Source of the DNA: Arthrobacter sp.
GTDB taxonomy: Bacteria; Actinomycetota; Actinomycetes; Actinomycetales; Micrococcaceae
Reading direction: 5' to 3'
DNA length: 30,804 nt
Assembly: GCA_030146405.1 (NCBI GenBank)
Contig: JASLBS010000003.1
Coordinates: 1 to 30,804, forward strand
Position 1 is the first letter of the stretch. Every line of letters starts with the position of its first letter. The notes below the pieces were generated by a model, which ran no database searches, was not told the DNA's origin, and saw only the letters and a program-made list of their open reading frames with translations. The translations under genes and the position numbers were made by a program. This document shows, in pieces, positions 17,370 through 23,817 of this stretch.

Positions 17370-18287
17370 ATGGAACACGATGAGCTCGACGACGACGCCC
17401 GCGCCTCCGGAGCGGGGCCCCTGAGCGGCCCGGTCGGTGGCGGTCACGCCGCCCCGACCGTCGGCGAGGTGCTCGATGCGATCGAGGAGCTGTGGCCGGA
17501 GAGCCTCGCGGAGGGGTGGGACGCCGTCGGGCTCGTCGCCGGCCGGACCGAGAATTCGGCCGGGAAGATCCTCTTCGCCGTCGATCCCACCGCTGCCGTG
17601 CTCGACGAAGCCCTCGACTGGGGTGCCACCCTGATCATCTCCCACCACCCACTGCTGCTGAAGCCGGTCACCTCGGTGGCCGGGTCCGGGTTCAAGGGTC
17701 TGGCCGTGCACCGGCTGATCGAGGCCGGTTGCGCCCTTGTCACGGTGCACACCAATGGGGACAGTGCCGTGGGAGGTGTCTCCGATGTGTTCGCCGATGC
17801 TCTCGGTCTCCGGGAGGTGCGGCCGTTGTCCCCGACGGCAGGTGGTTCGCCGGAGGAGGGCATCGGGCGGGTCGGGGACCTCGAGCGTCCCGTGACGCTC
17901 GGCGCCTTCGCCGAGCGCGTCTTCTCCATCCTGCCGGCGGTGGCCGGAGGTGTGCGCGTGGCGGGCGAGAAGGATGCGCTGGTCCGGCGCGTCGCGGTGT
18001 GCGGTGGTGCCGGGGACTCCCTGTTCGACCACGTCCGCGCCAGCCGCGCCGACGTGTACGTCACTGCCGACCTGCGGCACCACCCCGCGTCGGAGGTGCG
18101 CGAGGCAGCCGCCGGAGGCGCGCCGTACCTCATCGACGTCTCGCACTTCGGCAGCGAATGGCTGTGGCTCACGCCTGCCGCCGACGCCCTCGGGAGGAAG
18201 CTCTCCGACCGGGACCTCCTCGCGGACATCAGGGTCAGCGGCGTGAACACGGACCCCTGGGACTTCGTCCTCACCCCGGGGACCTGA
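17370..18287 (+). CDS. Nif3-like dinuclear metal centre protein
   Basis: Conserved Nif3/YbgI-family protein, 305 aa, with a two-metal site; biochemical role uncertain (GTP cyclohydrolase I type 2-like in some annotations). Ligands appear complete: His92/His93 in ISHHPLLLK, Asp131 in VHTNGDSAVGG, and His259 and Glu263 in DVSHFGSEW. An N-terminal acidic/Gly-rich tail of about 28 residues precedes the family start. The ATG at 17370 has no good ribosome site, but TATTAC (17357-17362) lies 7 bases before it, suggesting a leaderless message. In M. tuberculosis the same order nif3, zinc-ribbon gene, RNase HI gene occurs. Confidence 0.88.
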   Translation: MEHDELDDDARASGAGPLSGPVGGGHAAPTVGEVLDAIEELWPESLAEGWDAVGLVAGRTENSAGKILFAVDPTAAVLDEALDWGATLIISHHPLLLKPVTSVAGSGFKGLAVHRLIEAGCALVTVHTNGDSAVGGVSDVFADALGLREVRPLSPTAGGSPEEGIGRVGDLERPVTLGAFAERVFSILPAVAGGVRVAGEKDALVRRVAVCGGAGDSLFDHVRASRADVYVTADLRHHPASEVREAAAGGAPYLIDVSHFGSEWLWLTPAADALGRKLSDRDLLADIRVSGVNTDPWDFVLTPGT

Positions 18288-18321
18288 CCGCTCCGCGATG
18301 CTCGTGGGCAGCGCCGTGGCC

Positions 18322-18327
18322 TAGGCT
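18322..18327 (+). promoter_or_regulatory. Possible -10 box for cdsZ-rnhA
   Basis: TAGGCT fits the TANNNT consensus seen elsewhere in this window. It would start a message about 50 bases before the cdsZ GTG, which has GGAGGT (18374-18379) as ribosome site. Confidence 0.45.
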
Positions 18328-18384
18328 TGGACGACATCCCCGGCCGCTCGTCGCGCCCCGTCCGTCCCACCCTGGAGGTATTCC

Positions 18385-19125
18385 GTGGCCAAGGCTGCAC
18401 CCGAGGAACAACGACGCCTGCTCGACCTGCAGGCCCTCGATTCAACGCTCAACAAGCTCACCCGGCAGGCAGTAGCCGCCAGGGCCAACCCCGAGCTCGT
18501 CACCGTCGCCGCCCGGGTCGCGGAGGTCGACGCCGAACTGGTGCGGGCCACCACGGAGCTGGGCGACCTCGATCGGGAGCTCAAGCGTGCGGAGGACGAG
18601 GTGCAGGCCGTGACGGCCCGGCTGGAGCGCGACGAGAAACGGCTCAACAGCGGTACGGGTACCTCGAAGGACCTCACCGCCCTCCAGCACGAGATCGCGT
18701 CGCTGACCAAGCGGCGCTCGGACCTCGAGGACGTGCAGCTCGACGTGATGGAGCGCGTGGAGGCGGCACGGACGGTGCGGGCCGAGGTCCTGGGCCGCAC
18801 GCAGCAGGTCCGAGCCGAACTCACAGCGCTCGAGGAGGCGCGCGACGCCGAACTCGCTGAGGTGGAGGCGCGCCGCGGCGAGGTGCACGGTGAGCGGGTC
18901 GAGTTCGCATCCTCGTTGGACGCCGGTCTGCTGGCCCTGTACGAGCGGATACTCGCCAAGCGCGGGGTGGGGGCGGCGCGCCTCTTCCACGGCAGGTCCG
19001 AGGGCTCCGGCCTGCAACTCAGTCCCGGGGACCTCGCCGAGATCTCCGGTGCCGCGCCCGACGACGTCGTGCTCTGCCCCGACTCCGGGTGCATCCTGGT
19101 CCGCTCGAGCGAGTGGGGGAACTGA
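18385..19125 (+). CDS. cdsZ: Coiled-coil zinc-ribbon protein (CdsZ/Rv2229c family), degenerate zinc site
   Basis: The protein is 246 aa. A long heptad-rich coiled-coil hairpin spans about 10-185, and a C-terminal ribbon module spans 195-240. In family members the ribbon has two CxxC pairs. Here the first pair is serine (Ser205 and Ser208 in GRSEGSGLQLS, both TCC codons) and the second is spaced differently (Cys231 and Cys236 in CPDSGCILVR). It probably cannot hold zinc in the normal way. The family binds RNA or assists RNase and replication factors in some species; the role here is unproven. The start is the GTG at 18385, with GGAGGT five bases upstream. It precedes the RNase HI gene by 5 bases. 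Confidence 0.85.
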   Translation: MAKAAPEEQRRLLDLQALDSTLNKLTRQAVAARANPELVTVAARVAEVDAELVRATTELGDLDRELKRAEDEVQAVTARLERDEKRLNSGTGTSKDLTALQHEIASLTKRRSDLEDVQLDVMERVEAARTVRAEVLGRTQQVRAELTALEEARDAELAEVEARRGEVHGERVEFASSLDAGLLALYERILAKRGVGAARLFHGRSEGSGLQLSPGDLAEISGAAPDDVVLCPDSGCILVRSSEWGN

Positions 19126-19130
19126 AGCAC

Positions 19131-20078
19131 GTGGCGGAGGACCAGCTGTTCGATCCACACGCGCGAGACGCCCAGGATCAGGGCGGGAAGCCCACCCGAT
19201 TGATCGTCGAGGCCGACGGCGGATCGCGTGGGAATCCCGGGCACGCCGGGTACGGGGCGCTGGTCAGGGACCCCGCGTCGGGGCGCATCCTGGTGGAGAA
19301 AGCGGCCTACATCGGTAAGGCCTCCAACAATGTCGCCGAGTACTCGGGCCTCGTCGCGGGGCTCGAACTGGCGCGTGAACTCGACCCCTCGGCCTCGGTC
19401 CACGTGAAGATGGATTCCAAGCTCGTGGTCGAGCAGATGTCCGGGCGATGGCAGATCAAGCACGCCGACATGAAGGTCCTGGCCGCGAAGGCGCGCAAGG
19501 TGCTGAACCCGCGCAACGTCACCTACGAGTGGATCCCCCGGGAGCGGAACAAGGACGCCGACCGGTTGTCCAACGAGGCCATGGATGCGGGCATGGCAGG
19601 GGTGGAGTGGACACCGCGGGGTACTGCGGCACCTGGTGCCGGTGAGGGGATCGAGGATGCAGGGAAGCCGACCGCCGAGGCCCCCCGGCCCGCGGGCAGG
19701 CTCCACCACCTCGAGGTCTGGACCGAGGACCTGCTCGCAGCCGAGGCGAGTCTGGGCTGGCTCCTGCAGCGCCTCGGATTCCCGCGCAGGGAGTCGTGGC
19801 GCAACGGAGTGAGCTACGGCTCCGACGAGTTCTATGTGGTCCTCGAGAGCGGGCCGGATGTCGTGGCCGGACAGTACGAGCGCCGTCGGGTCGGTGTGAA
19901 CCATTTGGCGTTCCACGCGGGATCACGCGCCGACGTCGACCTCCTCACGCGACGCGCAGCGAGCCACGGGTGGTCGCTCCTGTTCCCGGACAAGCACCCC
20001 TTCGCCGGGGGCGCCGAGCACTACGCGGCGTACCTCGAGAATGCGGAGGGGGTCGAGGTGGAGCTCGTCGCCGACTGA
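19131..20078 (+). CDS. rnhA: RNase HI fused to a VOC (glyoxalase-like) domain
   Basis: The protein is 315 aa with two domains. Residues 22-155 are RNase HI, which cuts RNA in RNA-DNA hybrids. The DEDD set is visible: Asp29 in EADGGSRGNPG, Glu70 in NVAEYSGL, Asp95 in VKMDSKLVVEQ and Asp144 in NKDADRLSN. A linker (about 160-188) leads to a VOC domain (189-315) with two beta-alpha-beta-beta-beta halves: LHHLEVWTEDLLAAEASLGW and VNHLAFHAGSRADVDLL, ending GVEVELVAD. Possible metal ligands are His192 or His193, His258 and Glu311. The VOC substrate is unknown. The M. tuberculosis orthologue has a phosphatase as its second domain. The GTG at 19131 is the chosen start; a GTG at 19113 is possible. Confidence 0.88.
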   Translation: MAEDQLFDPHARDAQDQGGKPTRLIVEADGGSRGNPGHAGYGALVRDPASGRILVEKAAYIGKASNNVAEYSGLVAGLELARELDPSASVHVKMDSKLVVEQMSGRWQIKHADMKVLAAKARKVLNPRNVTYEWIPRERNKDADRLSNEAMDAGMAGVEWTPRGTAAPGAGEGIEDAGKPTAEAPRPAGRLHHLEVWTEDLLAAEASLGWLLQRLGFPRRESWRNGVSYGSDEFYVVLESGPDVVAGQYERRRVGVNHLAFHAGSRADVDLLTRRAASHGWSLLFPDKHPFAGGAEHYAAYLENAEGVEVELVAD

Positions 20079-20097
20079 GTCCGCAGCGGGTGGCGGT

Positions 20098-20859
20098 TCA
20101 GTCGAGAAGGATGTTGAGCTGCGCGGGTTTGCGCCCGCGCGGGGCATCGAGGTCGGCGGTCCACTTCTCCCCGGCCACTTCGAGGAGGTCCATCGGGGTC
20201 TCCGGAGCCGGGCCGCTTCGCGTCACGAGGTGCCGCGCGAGCTCTCCGCGCGTGTGTTTGGCGAAGTGCGAGACCACGGTCCGCCTGCCGTTCCGCAGCT
20301 GGAAGACGTTGACGGCGGCACTCTGCTGCGGTGGGGCAGCCCAGGCAGCCGCATAGGTGCTGGAGCGGCAGTCGACCACCAGTCCGGTTCCGGCACGCTC
20401 GGAGAGGGGCGCCGCGAGGTGCTGCTTCCAGTAGCTCGCCAACCTGCCCACGCTCGGCAGGTCCACGGACATGGAGAGGCGGTACGCGGGGATCGCGTCC
20501 CCGAAGCCCACCGCTCCCCAGAGACCGGAGACCACGACGCAGTCCCGGCGCGCCTGCGCTTGCTGCATCGGTGTCATGCGGCGATAGCCGAGGGCGTCGT
20601 AGAGCACGCCGGAGTAGATGTCGTGGGCCGGCGCGGCGGGTTCGACGTCGAGCACCAGGTTCCGCTGCACGTCCGCCGTGAGGGTGAACCCGACACCGAG
20701 TACCGCATGTGCGTCCTCTGCCGCGCTCACCTCGCTGAGGGCTGTCAGCACGCTGTTCCGGGCATCGGTGAGTTCCGGGAACTGCAGCTCCGCCAGGCGC
20801 ACCGGGTTCCCGGTGGGAGCTGCGGATTTACCTTCGGACGGAGGAAGCAGGATCAGCAC
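20098..20859 (-). CDS. yaaA: Peroxide stress protein YaaA
   Basis: Member of the YaaA/UPF0246 family, 253 aa, which in E. coli lowers intracellular iron under peroxide stress and binds DNA. The N-terminus MLILLPPSEGKS is diagnostic, and SGLWGAVGFGDAIPAYRLSM and VVSHFAKHTRGELARHLV are further conserved blocks. The start is the GTG at 20859. No ribosome site precedes it; instead TAGGGT sits exactly 6 bases upstream, which suggests a leaderless message. It is convergent with the RNase HI-VOC gene and divergent from rnpB. Confidence 0.93.
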   Translation of the reverse strand: MLILLPPSEGKSAAPTGNPVRLAELQFPELTDARNSVLTALSEVSAAEDAHAVLGVGFTLTADVQRNLVLDVEPAAPAHDIYSGVLYDALGYRRMTPMQQAQARRDCVVVSGLWGAVGFGDAIPAYRLSMSVDLPSVGRLASYWKQHLAAPLSERAGTGLVVDCRSSTYAAAWAAPPQQSAAVNVFQLRNGRRTVVSHFAKHTRGELARHLVTRSGPAPETPMDLLEVAGEKWTADLDAPRGRKPAQLNILLD

Positions 20860-20865
20860 CGATCA

Positions 20866-20871
20866 ACCCTA
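20866..20871 (-). promoter_or_regulatory. -10 box of leaderless yaaA promoter
   Basis: TAGGGT on the minus strand ends 6 bases before the GTG at 20859. The same hexamer at the same spacing precedes the MFS gene at 21895. Confidence 0.55.
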
Positions 20872-20919
20872 TCCAACTCAACGGGACGTCCTGCGCGCAG
20901 CACGTCCTCCTGCTCCACC

Positions 20920-20925
20920 TAGAAT
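20920..20925 (+). promoter_or_regulatory. -10 box of rnpB promoter
   Basis: TAGAAT is a near-perfect -10 box, placed 7 bases before the predicted 5' end of RNase P RNA at 20933. No strong -35 is seen. Confidence 0.6.
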
Positions 20926-20932
20926 GGATCAC

Positions 20933-21319
20933 GGATGGGTCGACCAGGCGGCCGCGTTGGACGGTGCATCAGTGCCCGCTCCACCGAGGAACGTCCGGGC
21001 TCCGCAGGGCAGGGTGGTGGGTAACGCCCACTCGGGGGAACCCGCAGGCCAGTGCCACAGAAAAGAGACCGCCAGCCGGCGACGGCTGGTAAGGGTGAAA
21101 AGGTGGTGTAAGAGACCACCAGCATGCCGGGTGACCGGCATGGCTCGGTAAACCCCACCCGGAGCAAGGCCAGACAGTGCGCGTTCGAGGGCTGCCCGCC
21201 CGAGTGCACGGGTAGGCCGCTGGAGGGCGTCGGCAACGGCGTTCGTAGATGGATGGCCGCTACTCGCGCGATGGCAACGTTCCGCGATGACAGAACCCGG
21301 CGTATCGGTCGACCCATCC
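20933..21319 (+). ncRNA. rnpB: RNase P RNA, bacterial type A
   Basis: Catalytic RNA that trims 5' leaders from tRNA precursors. The ends are set by the P1 helix: GGATGGGTCGACC (20933-20945) pairs perfectly with GGTCGACCCATCC (21307-21319). Conserved cores are visible: GAGGAACGTCCGGGCTCC near 20989-21006, the purine-rich GTAAGGGTGAAAAGGTG, and ACAGAACCCGGCGTAT close to the 3' end. The length is 387 bases, usual for the phylum. The exact 5' base may differ by one or two. Confidence 0.95.
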
Positions 21320-21571
21320 CACGACCTGCGCCATCCGGCGAGGAAGCCGCGGCCTTCCGTGGATCACCAATCGTTGGTGAACTCCACGCCCCACCGGCGC
21401 GTCACGCGTTGTCCAATGCCGCTCGTCGGCCTACTCTATGGGGACCGGAGCGGGTCTCATACGCAAGCGCTCCGGTACGAACGGGTCGGCCCACCGCTGG
21501 GGCTTTGGGGCTGACCCGTTCATCTAGATCCGGTGTTCCGAGATAGCGCCCGGGCCCCTGCAGACATGAAA
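21320..21571. other. Gene-free region with three stem-loops after rnpB
   Basis: I see no convincing gene. Three hairpins follow the 3' end of RNase P RNA: TCACCAA/TTGGTGA (21364-21380), ACCGGAGCG/CGCTCCGGT (21444-21476) and GAACGGGTC/GACCCGTTC (21479-21521). None is followed by a T run on the plus strand. The last two could be joint terminators. A 30-codon minus-strand ORF runs through them, but nothing supports it. Confidence 0.5.
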
Positions 21572-21607
21572 CGGCCCCCGTACCCGGTCTCAAGAGGCAG
21601 GGGGCCG
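21572..21607 (-). terminator. Hairpin ending the minus-strand small-ORF unit
   Basis: An 8-bp GC stem (CGGCCCCC and GGGGGCCG; 21572-21579 with 21600-21607) encloses a 20-base loop. TTTC follows on the minus strand, a short T run. It lies 8 bases after the stop of the 22-codon ORF. Confidence 0.55.
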
Positions 21608-21615
21608 CCCGGCGT

Positions 21616-21684
21616 CTATAGCCGCCTCAGGAGCGCATTGATCGCGGTGTCGCTGGGGAACGAGCGCGGGATGCGTCCCACCAT
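21616..21684 (-). CDS. Candidate small ORF, 22 aa, unknown function
   Basis: The ATG at 21684 opens a 22-codon frame that ends with TAG at 21616-21618. The peptide starts MVGRIPRSF and ends in NALLRRL; it is basic and could form a short amphipathic helix. Third positions are mostly G or C, like the real genes nearby. GGAGAA (21688-21693) gives a good ribosome site 3 bases before the ATG. A near-consensus promoter lies about 110 bases upstream and a hairpin lies just downstream, so it forms a complete transcription unit. It could be a leader peptide, a small protein or an incidental frame in a non-coding RNA. I do not recognise it. Confidence 0.45.
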   Translation of the reverse strand: MVGRIPRSFPSDTAINALLRRL

Positions 21685-21687
21685 CAA

Positions 21688-21746
21688 TTCTCCGCTTCTC
21701 ACCCAGGGGCCGCAATCGCGGAGGCTACCACTAAGCCAAGGGAGAA
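21688..21746 (-). promoter_or_regulatory. Structured leader that can hide the small ORF's ribosome site
   Basis: On the minus strand TTCTCC (21741-21746) can pair with the ribosome site GGAGAA (21688-21693), closing a junction. Inside it are a hairpin GGCT-TAGTGGT-AGCC (21723-21737), which looks like a tRNA D-arm, and CCGC-GATT-GCGG (21710-21721). An alternative pairing, CTCCGC with GCGGAG, would compete with both. The layout resembles a translational riboswitch or other cis-regulator, but it matches no class I know. Confidence 0.4.
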
Positions 21747-21792
21747 ACCGGGAACCATCGCGGTGCAGGCCGAATGTTTAGCAAAGCGAATC

Positions 21793-21821
21793 ATTATCTG
21801 GTAAAGGAAGAGTTCCGTCAA
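21793..21821 (-). promoter_or_regulatory. Near-consensus sigma-70 promoter, minus strand
   Basis: TTGACG (21816-21821) is followed after exactly 17 bases by GATAAT (21793-21798). It is the best -35/-10 pair I found in the window. It faces away from the MFS gene and towards the small ORF at 21684. The start of transcription should be near 21786. Confidence 0.7.
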
Positions 21822-21882
21822 GGGTGCACGAACCAGGATCGCAGTTACGTCAGGACCTGCAAAATGTGGTCCTTTGCTGGAA

Positions 21883-21888
21883 TAGGGT
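21883..21888 (+). promoter_or_regulatory. -10 box of leaderless MFS gene promoter
   Basis: TAGGGT ends 6 bases before the ATG at 21895, and no ribosome site is present. No clear -35 is visible. Confidence 0.55.
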
Positions 21889-21894
21889 GTTCGG

Positions 21895-23187
21895 ATGAGC
21901 GCCGGGGAATCCAAGAAGCGGCATCTGGTGGTGCGCAACCGTAATTTCCGTGCACTTCTGATCTCCAGCACGTCGGGTGTGCTTGGTAACGCCGTCGCAG
22001 CCGTGGCACTGCCCATCATCGCCGCACGGGAACTGGACGCCAGTAATTTCGAGGTGGCGGCGCTGGCCGGCATGACCTTCCTGCCCTGGCTCCTCTTCGG
22101 GCTCGTGATCGGCGTCTGGGTGGACCGGCTGCCACGGAAGCCCGTGATGCTGGTGTCACTCGTGGTCCGCGTGCTCGCTCTGGCACTCCTGCCGGTCGGC
22201 TACTGGCTCGAATTCCTCAGTACGCCCCTTCTCTTCGCTGTAGCCTTCGTGGCCGGTCTGGCCTCGGTCTTCTTCCAGCTCGCCGACGCCGCCCTGGTGC
22301 AGCAGGCCGTCACGCCCGACGAACTGATGGAGGGCAACGGGCTCATCACCGGCTCGGGTGCAGCCGCCGATGCCGCCGGCCGCTCGGTAGCCGGATGGCT
22401 CACGGCTGTTGCCGGCGCCTCGAACACCCTCCTCGTGCAGGTGGGGGCATCCGTGATCTCGCTCGTCGCCATCCAACGGCTCGACGTGAAGGAGATCGTC
22501 CAGCCCTCCAGCGACCGGCGGATCCTCCTCGAGATGCGTGACGGCATGAAGTACACCTTCAGCACGGCACCGCTGCGGGCCATCCTGTTCAACGCGGCGC
22601 TGTGGAACCTCGGTGGGAACATCGTGGCGTCACTGCTGGTCCTGCTCGTCCTCAGGACGCTGGGGGAGTCCGAGATCTGGCTCGGGCTGCTCCTCGCCGC
22701 GGCATCGGTGGGTGGCGCCGTGGGGGGAGTCACCGCACATGCCCTCGGTGAGAGGTTGGGCTCCGGGCCGCTGTGGCGTTGGTCCATGGTCCCGGGAGTT
22801 CTCGGCTACGCATCCCTGCTGTTCCTGACGCCGGGCTGGGGGATGGTGTGGGGTCTCGTCGGGTTGTTCGTGATGGGGGCGAGCGTCTCCTGGAACATCG
22901 TGGTGGGCACGAGCTTCCGGCAACGCGTCTGTCCCCCCGGAATGATGGGACGGCTGGGAGCAGCCTCACGGACGGTGAGCTGGGGAATGCTGGCGCTCGC
23001 GAGCCTGATCGCCGGGATCCTCGCCGAAGCGGTGGGGATCCGCGAGGCCGTGCTGATCGGCGTCCTGGTGGCCTGCACCGCGCCGCTGGTAGCGCTGCTC
23101 GGCCCCCTACGGGGCATCAAGCGTCTCGAGGACCTGGTGGAGGCTCCGCTACCGGCCGGCGACGTCGAGGTCCAAAGAACCGTCTGA
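21895..23187 (+). CDS. MFS transporter, EntS-like efflux family
   Basis: Inner-membrane carrier of the major facilitator superfamily, 430 aa, with about 12 hydrophobic segments. Motif A is clear in loop 2-3: GVWVDRLPRKPVM (near residues 72-84). The overall pattern fits the MFS_3 group that includes enterobactin and drug exporters, so it is probably an exporter, but the substrate cannot be told. The ATG at 21895 lacks a ribosome site and has TAGGGT 6 bases upstream. It stands alone and is divergent from the candidate small-ORF unit. The stop codon falls inside a short tandem repeat. Confidence 0.87.
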   Translation: MSAGESKKRHLVVRNRNFRALLISSTSGVLGNAVAAVALPIIAARELDASNFEVAALAGMTFLPWLLFGLVIGVWVDRLPRKPVMLVSLVVRVLALALLPVGYWLEFLSTPLLFAVAFVAGLASVFFQLADAALVQQAVTPDELMEGNGLITGSGAAADAAGRSVAGWLTAVAGASNTLLVQVGASVISLVAIQRLDVKEIVQPSSDRRILLEMRDGMKYTFSTAPLRAILFNAALWNLGGNIVASLLVLLVLRTLGESEIWLGLLLAAASVGGAVGGVTAHALGERLGSGPLWRWSMVPGVLGYASLLFLTPGWGMVWGLVGLFVMGASVSWNIVVGTSFRQRVCPPGMMGRLGAASRTVSWGMLALASLIAGILAEAVGIREAVLIGVLVACTAPLVALLGPLRGIKRLEDLVEAPLPAGDVEVQRTV

Positions 23188-23209
23188 ACCGTCTGAACCG
23201 TTGAACCGG
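23177..23209 (+). repeat. Short tandem repeat at the 3' end of the MFS gene
   Basis: GAACCGTCT occurs twice, then GAACCGTT and GAACCGG follow, giving four near-copies with a period of 8-9 bases. The MFS stop TGA (23185-23187) is within the first junction. Slippage here would shift or move the stop. Confidence 0.85.
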
Positions 23210-23240
23210 CCGGAGGCGCCGGGCCGAGGTCGGTGACTGC

Positions 23241-23813
23241 CTAGTGGCCGAACGGGTCCGGGTCCACTCCGGGTAGCCAGGTCAGGCCGGGTACGCCCCA
23301 GCCGTGGTTCTTCAGGGCCTTGCTCGCCTTCCGGGACTGGCGGTTGTTGAGGCGGTCCACGTAGAGCTTCCCGTCCAGGTGGTCGTACTCGTGCTGCAGA
23401 CAGCGGGCGAACCACCCGGTGGCCTCGAACTCCACGGGCGCGCCGGCGCCGTCGAACCCCGAGATCCGCGCCCACCCGGCCCGCTTGAGCGGGAAGGACT
23501 CGCCCGGGACGGACAGGCAACCCTCCGACTCCTCGTCCGGGTCCGGGTCCGAGCCGGGGATCTTCGAGGTGACGATCGTCGGATTGACCAGTACGCCCCG
23601 TGACGGCACGTCGTCGTCGTTCTCCATGCCGTACACGAAGATCCGGAGCCCCACGCCGATCTGCGGTGCGGCGAGTCCCACGCCGTTGGCCATGTCCATG
23701 GTCTCGAACATGTCGGCGATCAGCGTGCGCAGTTCGTCGTCGAACGCCGCGACGGGCTGCGCACGTCGGTGGAGGACGGGTTCGCCCGTGATGGTGATGG
23801 GGTGGACGGTCAT
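23241..23813 (-). CDS. def: Peptide deformylase
   Basis: Removes the formyl group from new proteins. The protein is 190 aa. Three motifs are present: GVGLAAPQIG (44-53), EGCLSVPG (97-104, Cys99 metal ligand) and HEYDH (141-145). The start is the ATG at 23813 (MTVHPITITGEPVLH). It begins four bases after the stop of the acyl-CoA dehydrogenase gene, so the two are co-transcribed. The C-terminal tail is about 35 residues longer than the E. coli enzyme, as in other actinobacterial forms. Confidence 0.96.
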   Translation of the reverse strand: MTVHPITITGEPVLHRRAQPVAAFDDELRTLIADMFETMDMANGVGLAAPQIGVGLRIFVYGMENDDDVPSRGVLVNPTIVTSKIPGSDPDPDEESEGCLSVPGESFPLKRAGWARISGFDGAGAPVEFEATGWFARCLQHEYDHLDGKLYVDRLNNRQSRKASKALKNHGWGVPGLTWLPGVDPDPFGH

Positions 23814-23817
23814 GGAC

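Noticed and set aside
21432..21527. A 30-codon minus-strand ORF downstream of the small-ORF unit
   Set aside because: It runs through two hairpins, lies beyond the likely terminator and has no ribosome site.
21688..21749. A tRNA gene on the minus strand after the MFS promoter
   Set aside because: The D-arm-like hairpin and a short acceptor-like stem are there, but there is no T-arm, the anticodon arm does not pair, and the closed unit is only about 60 bases.
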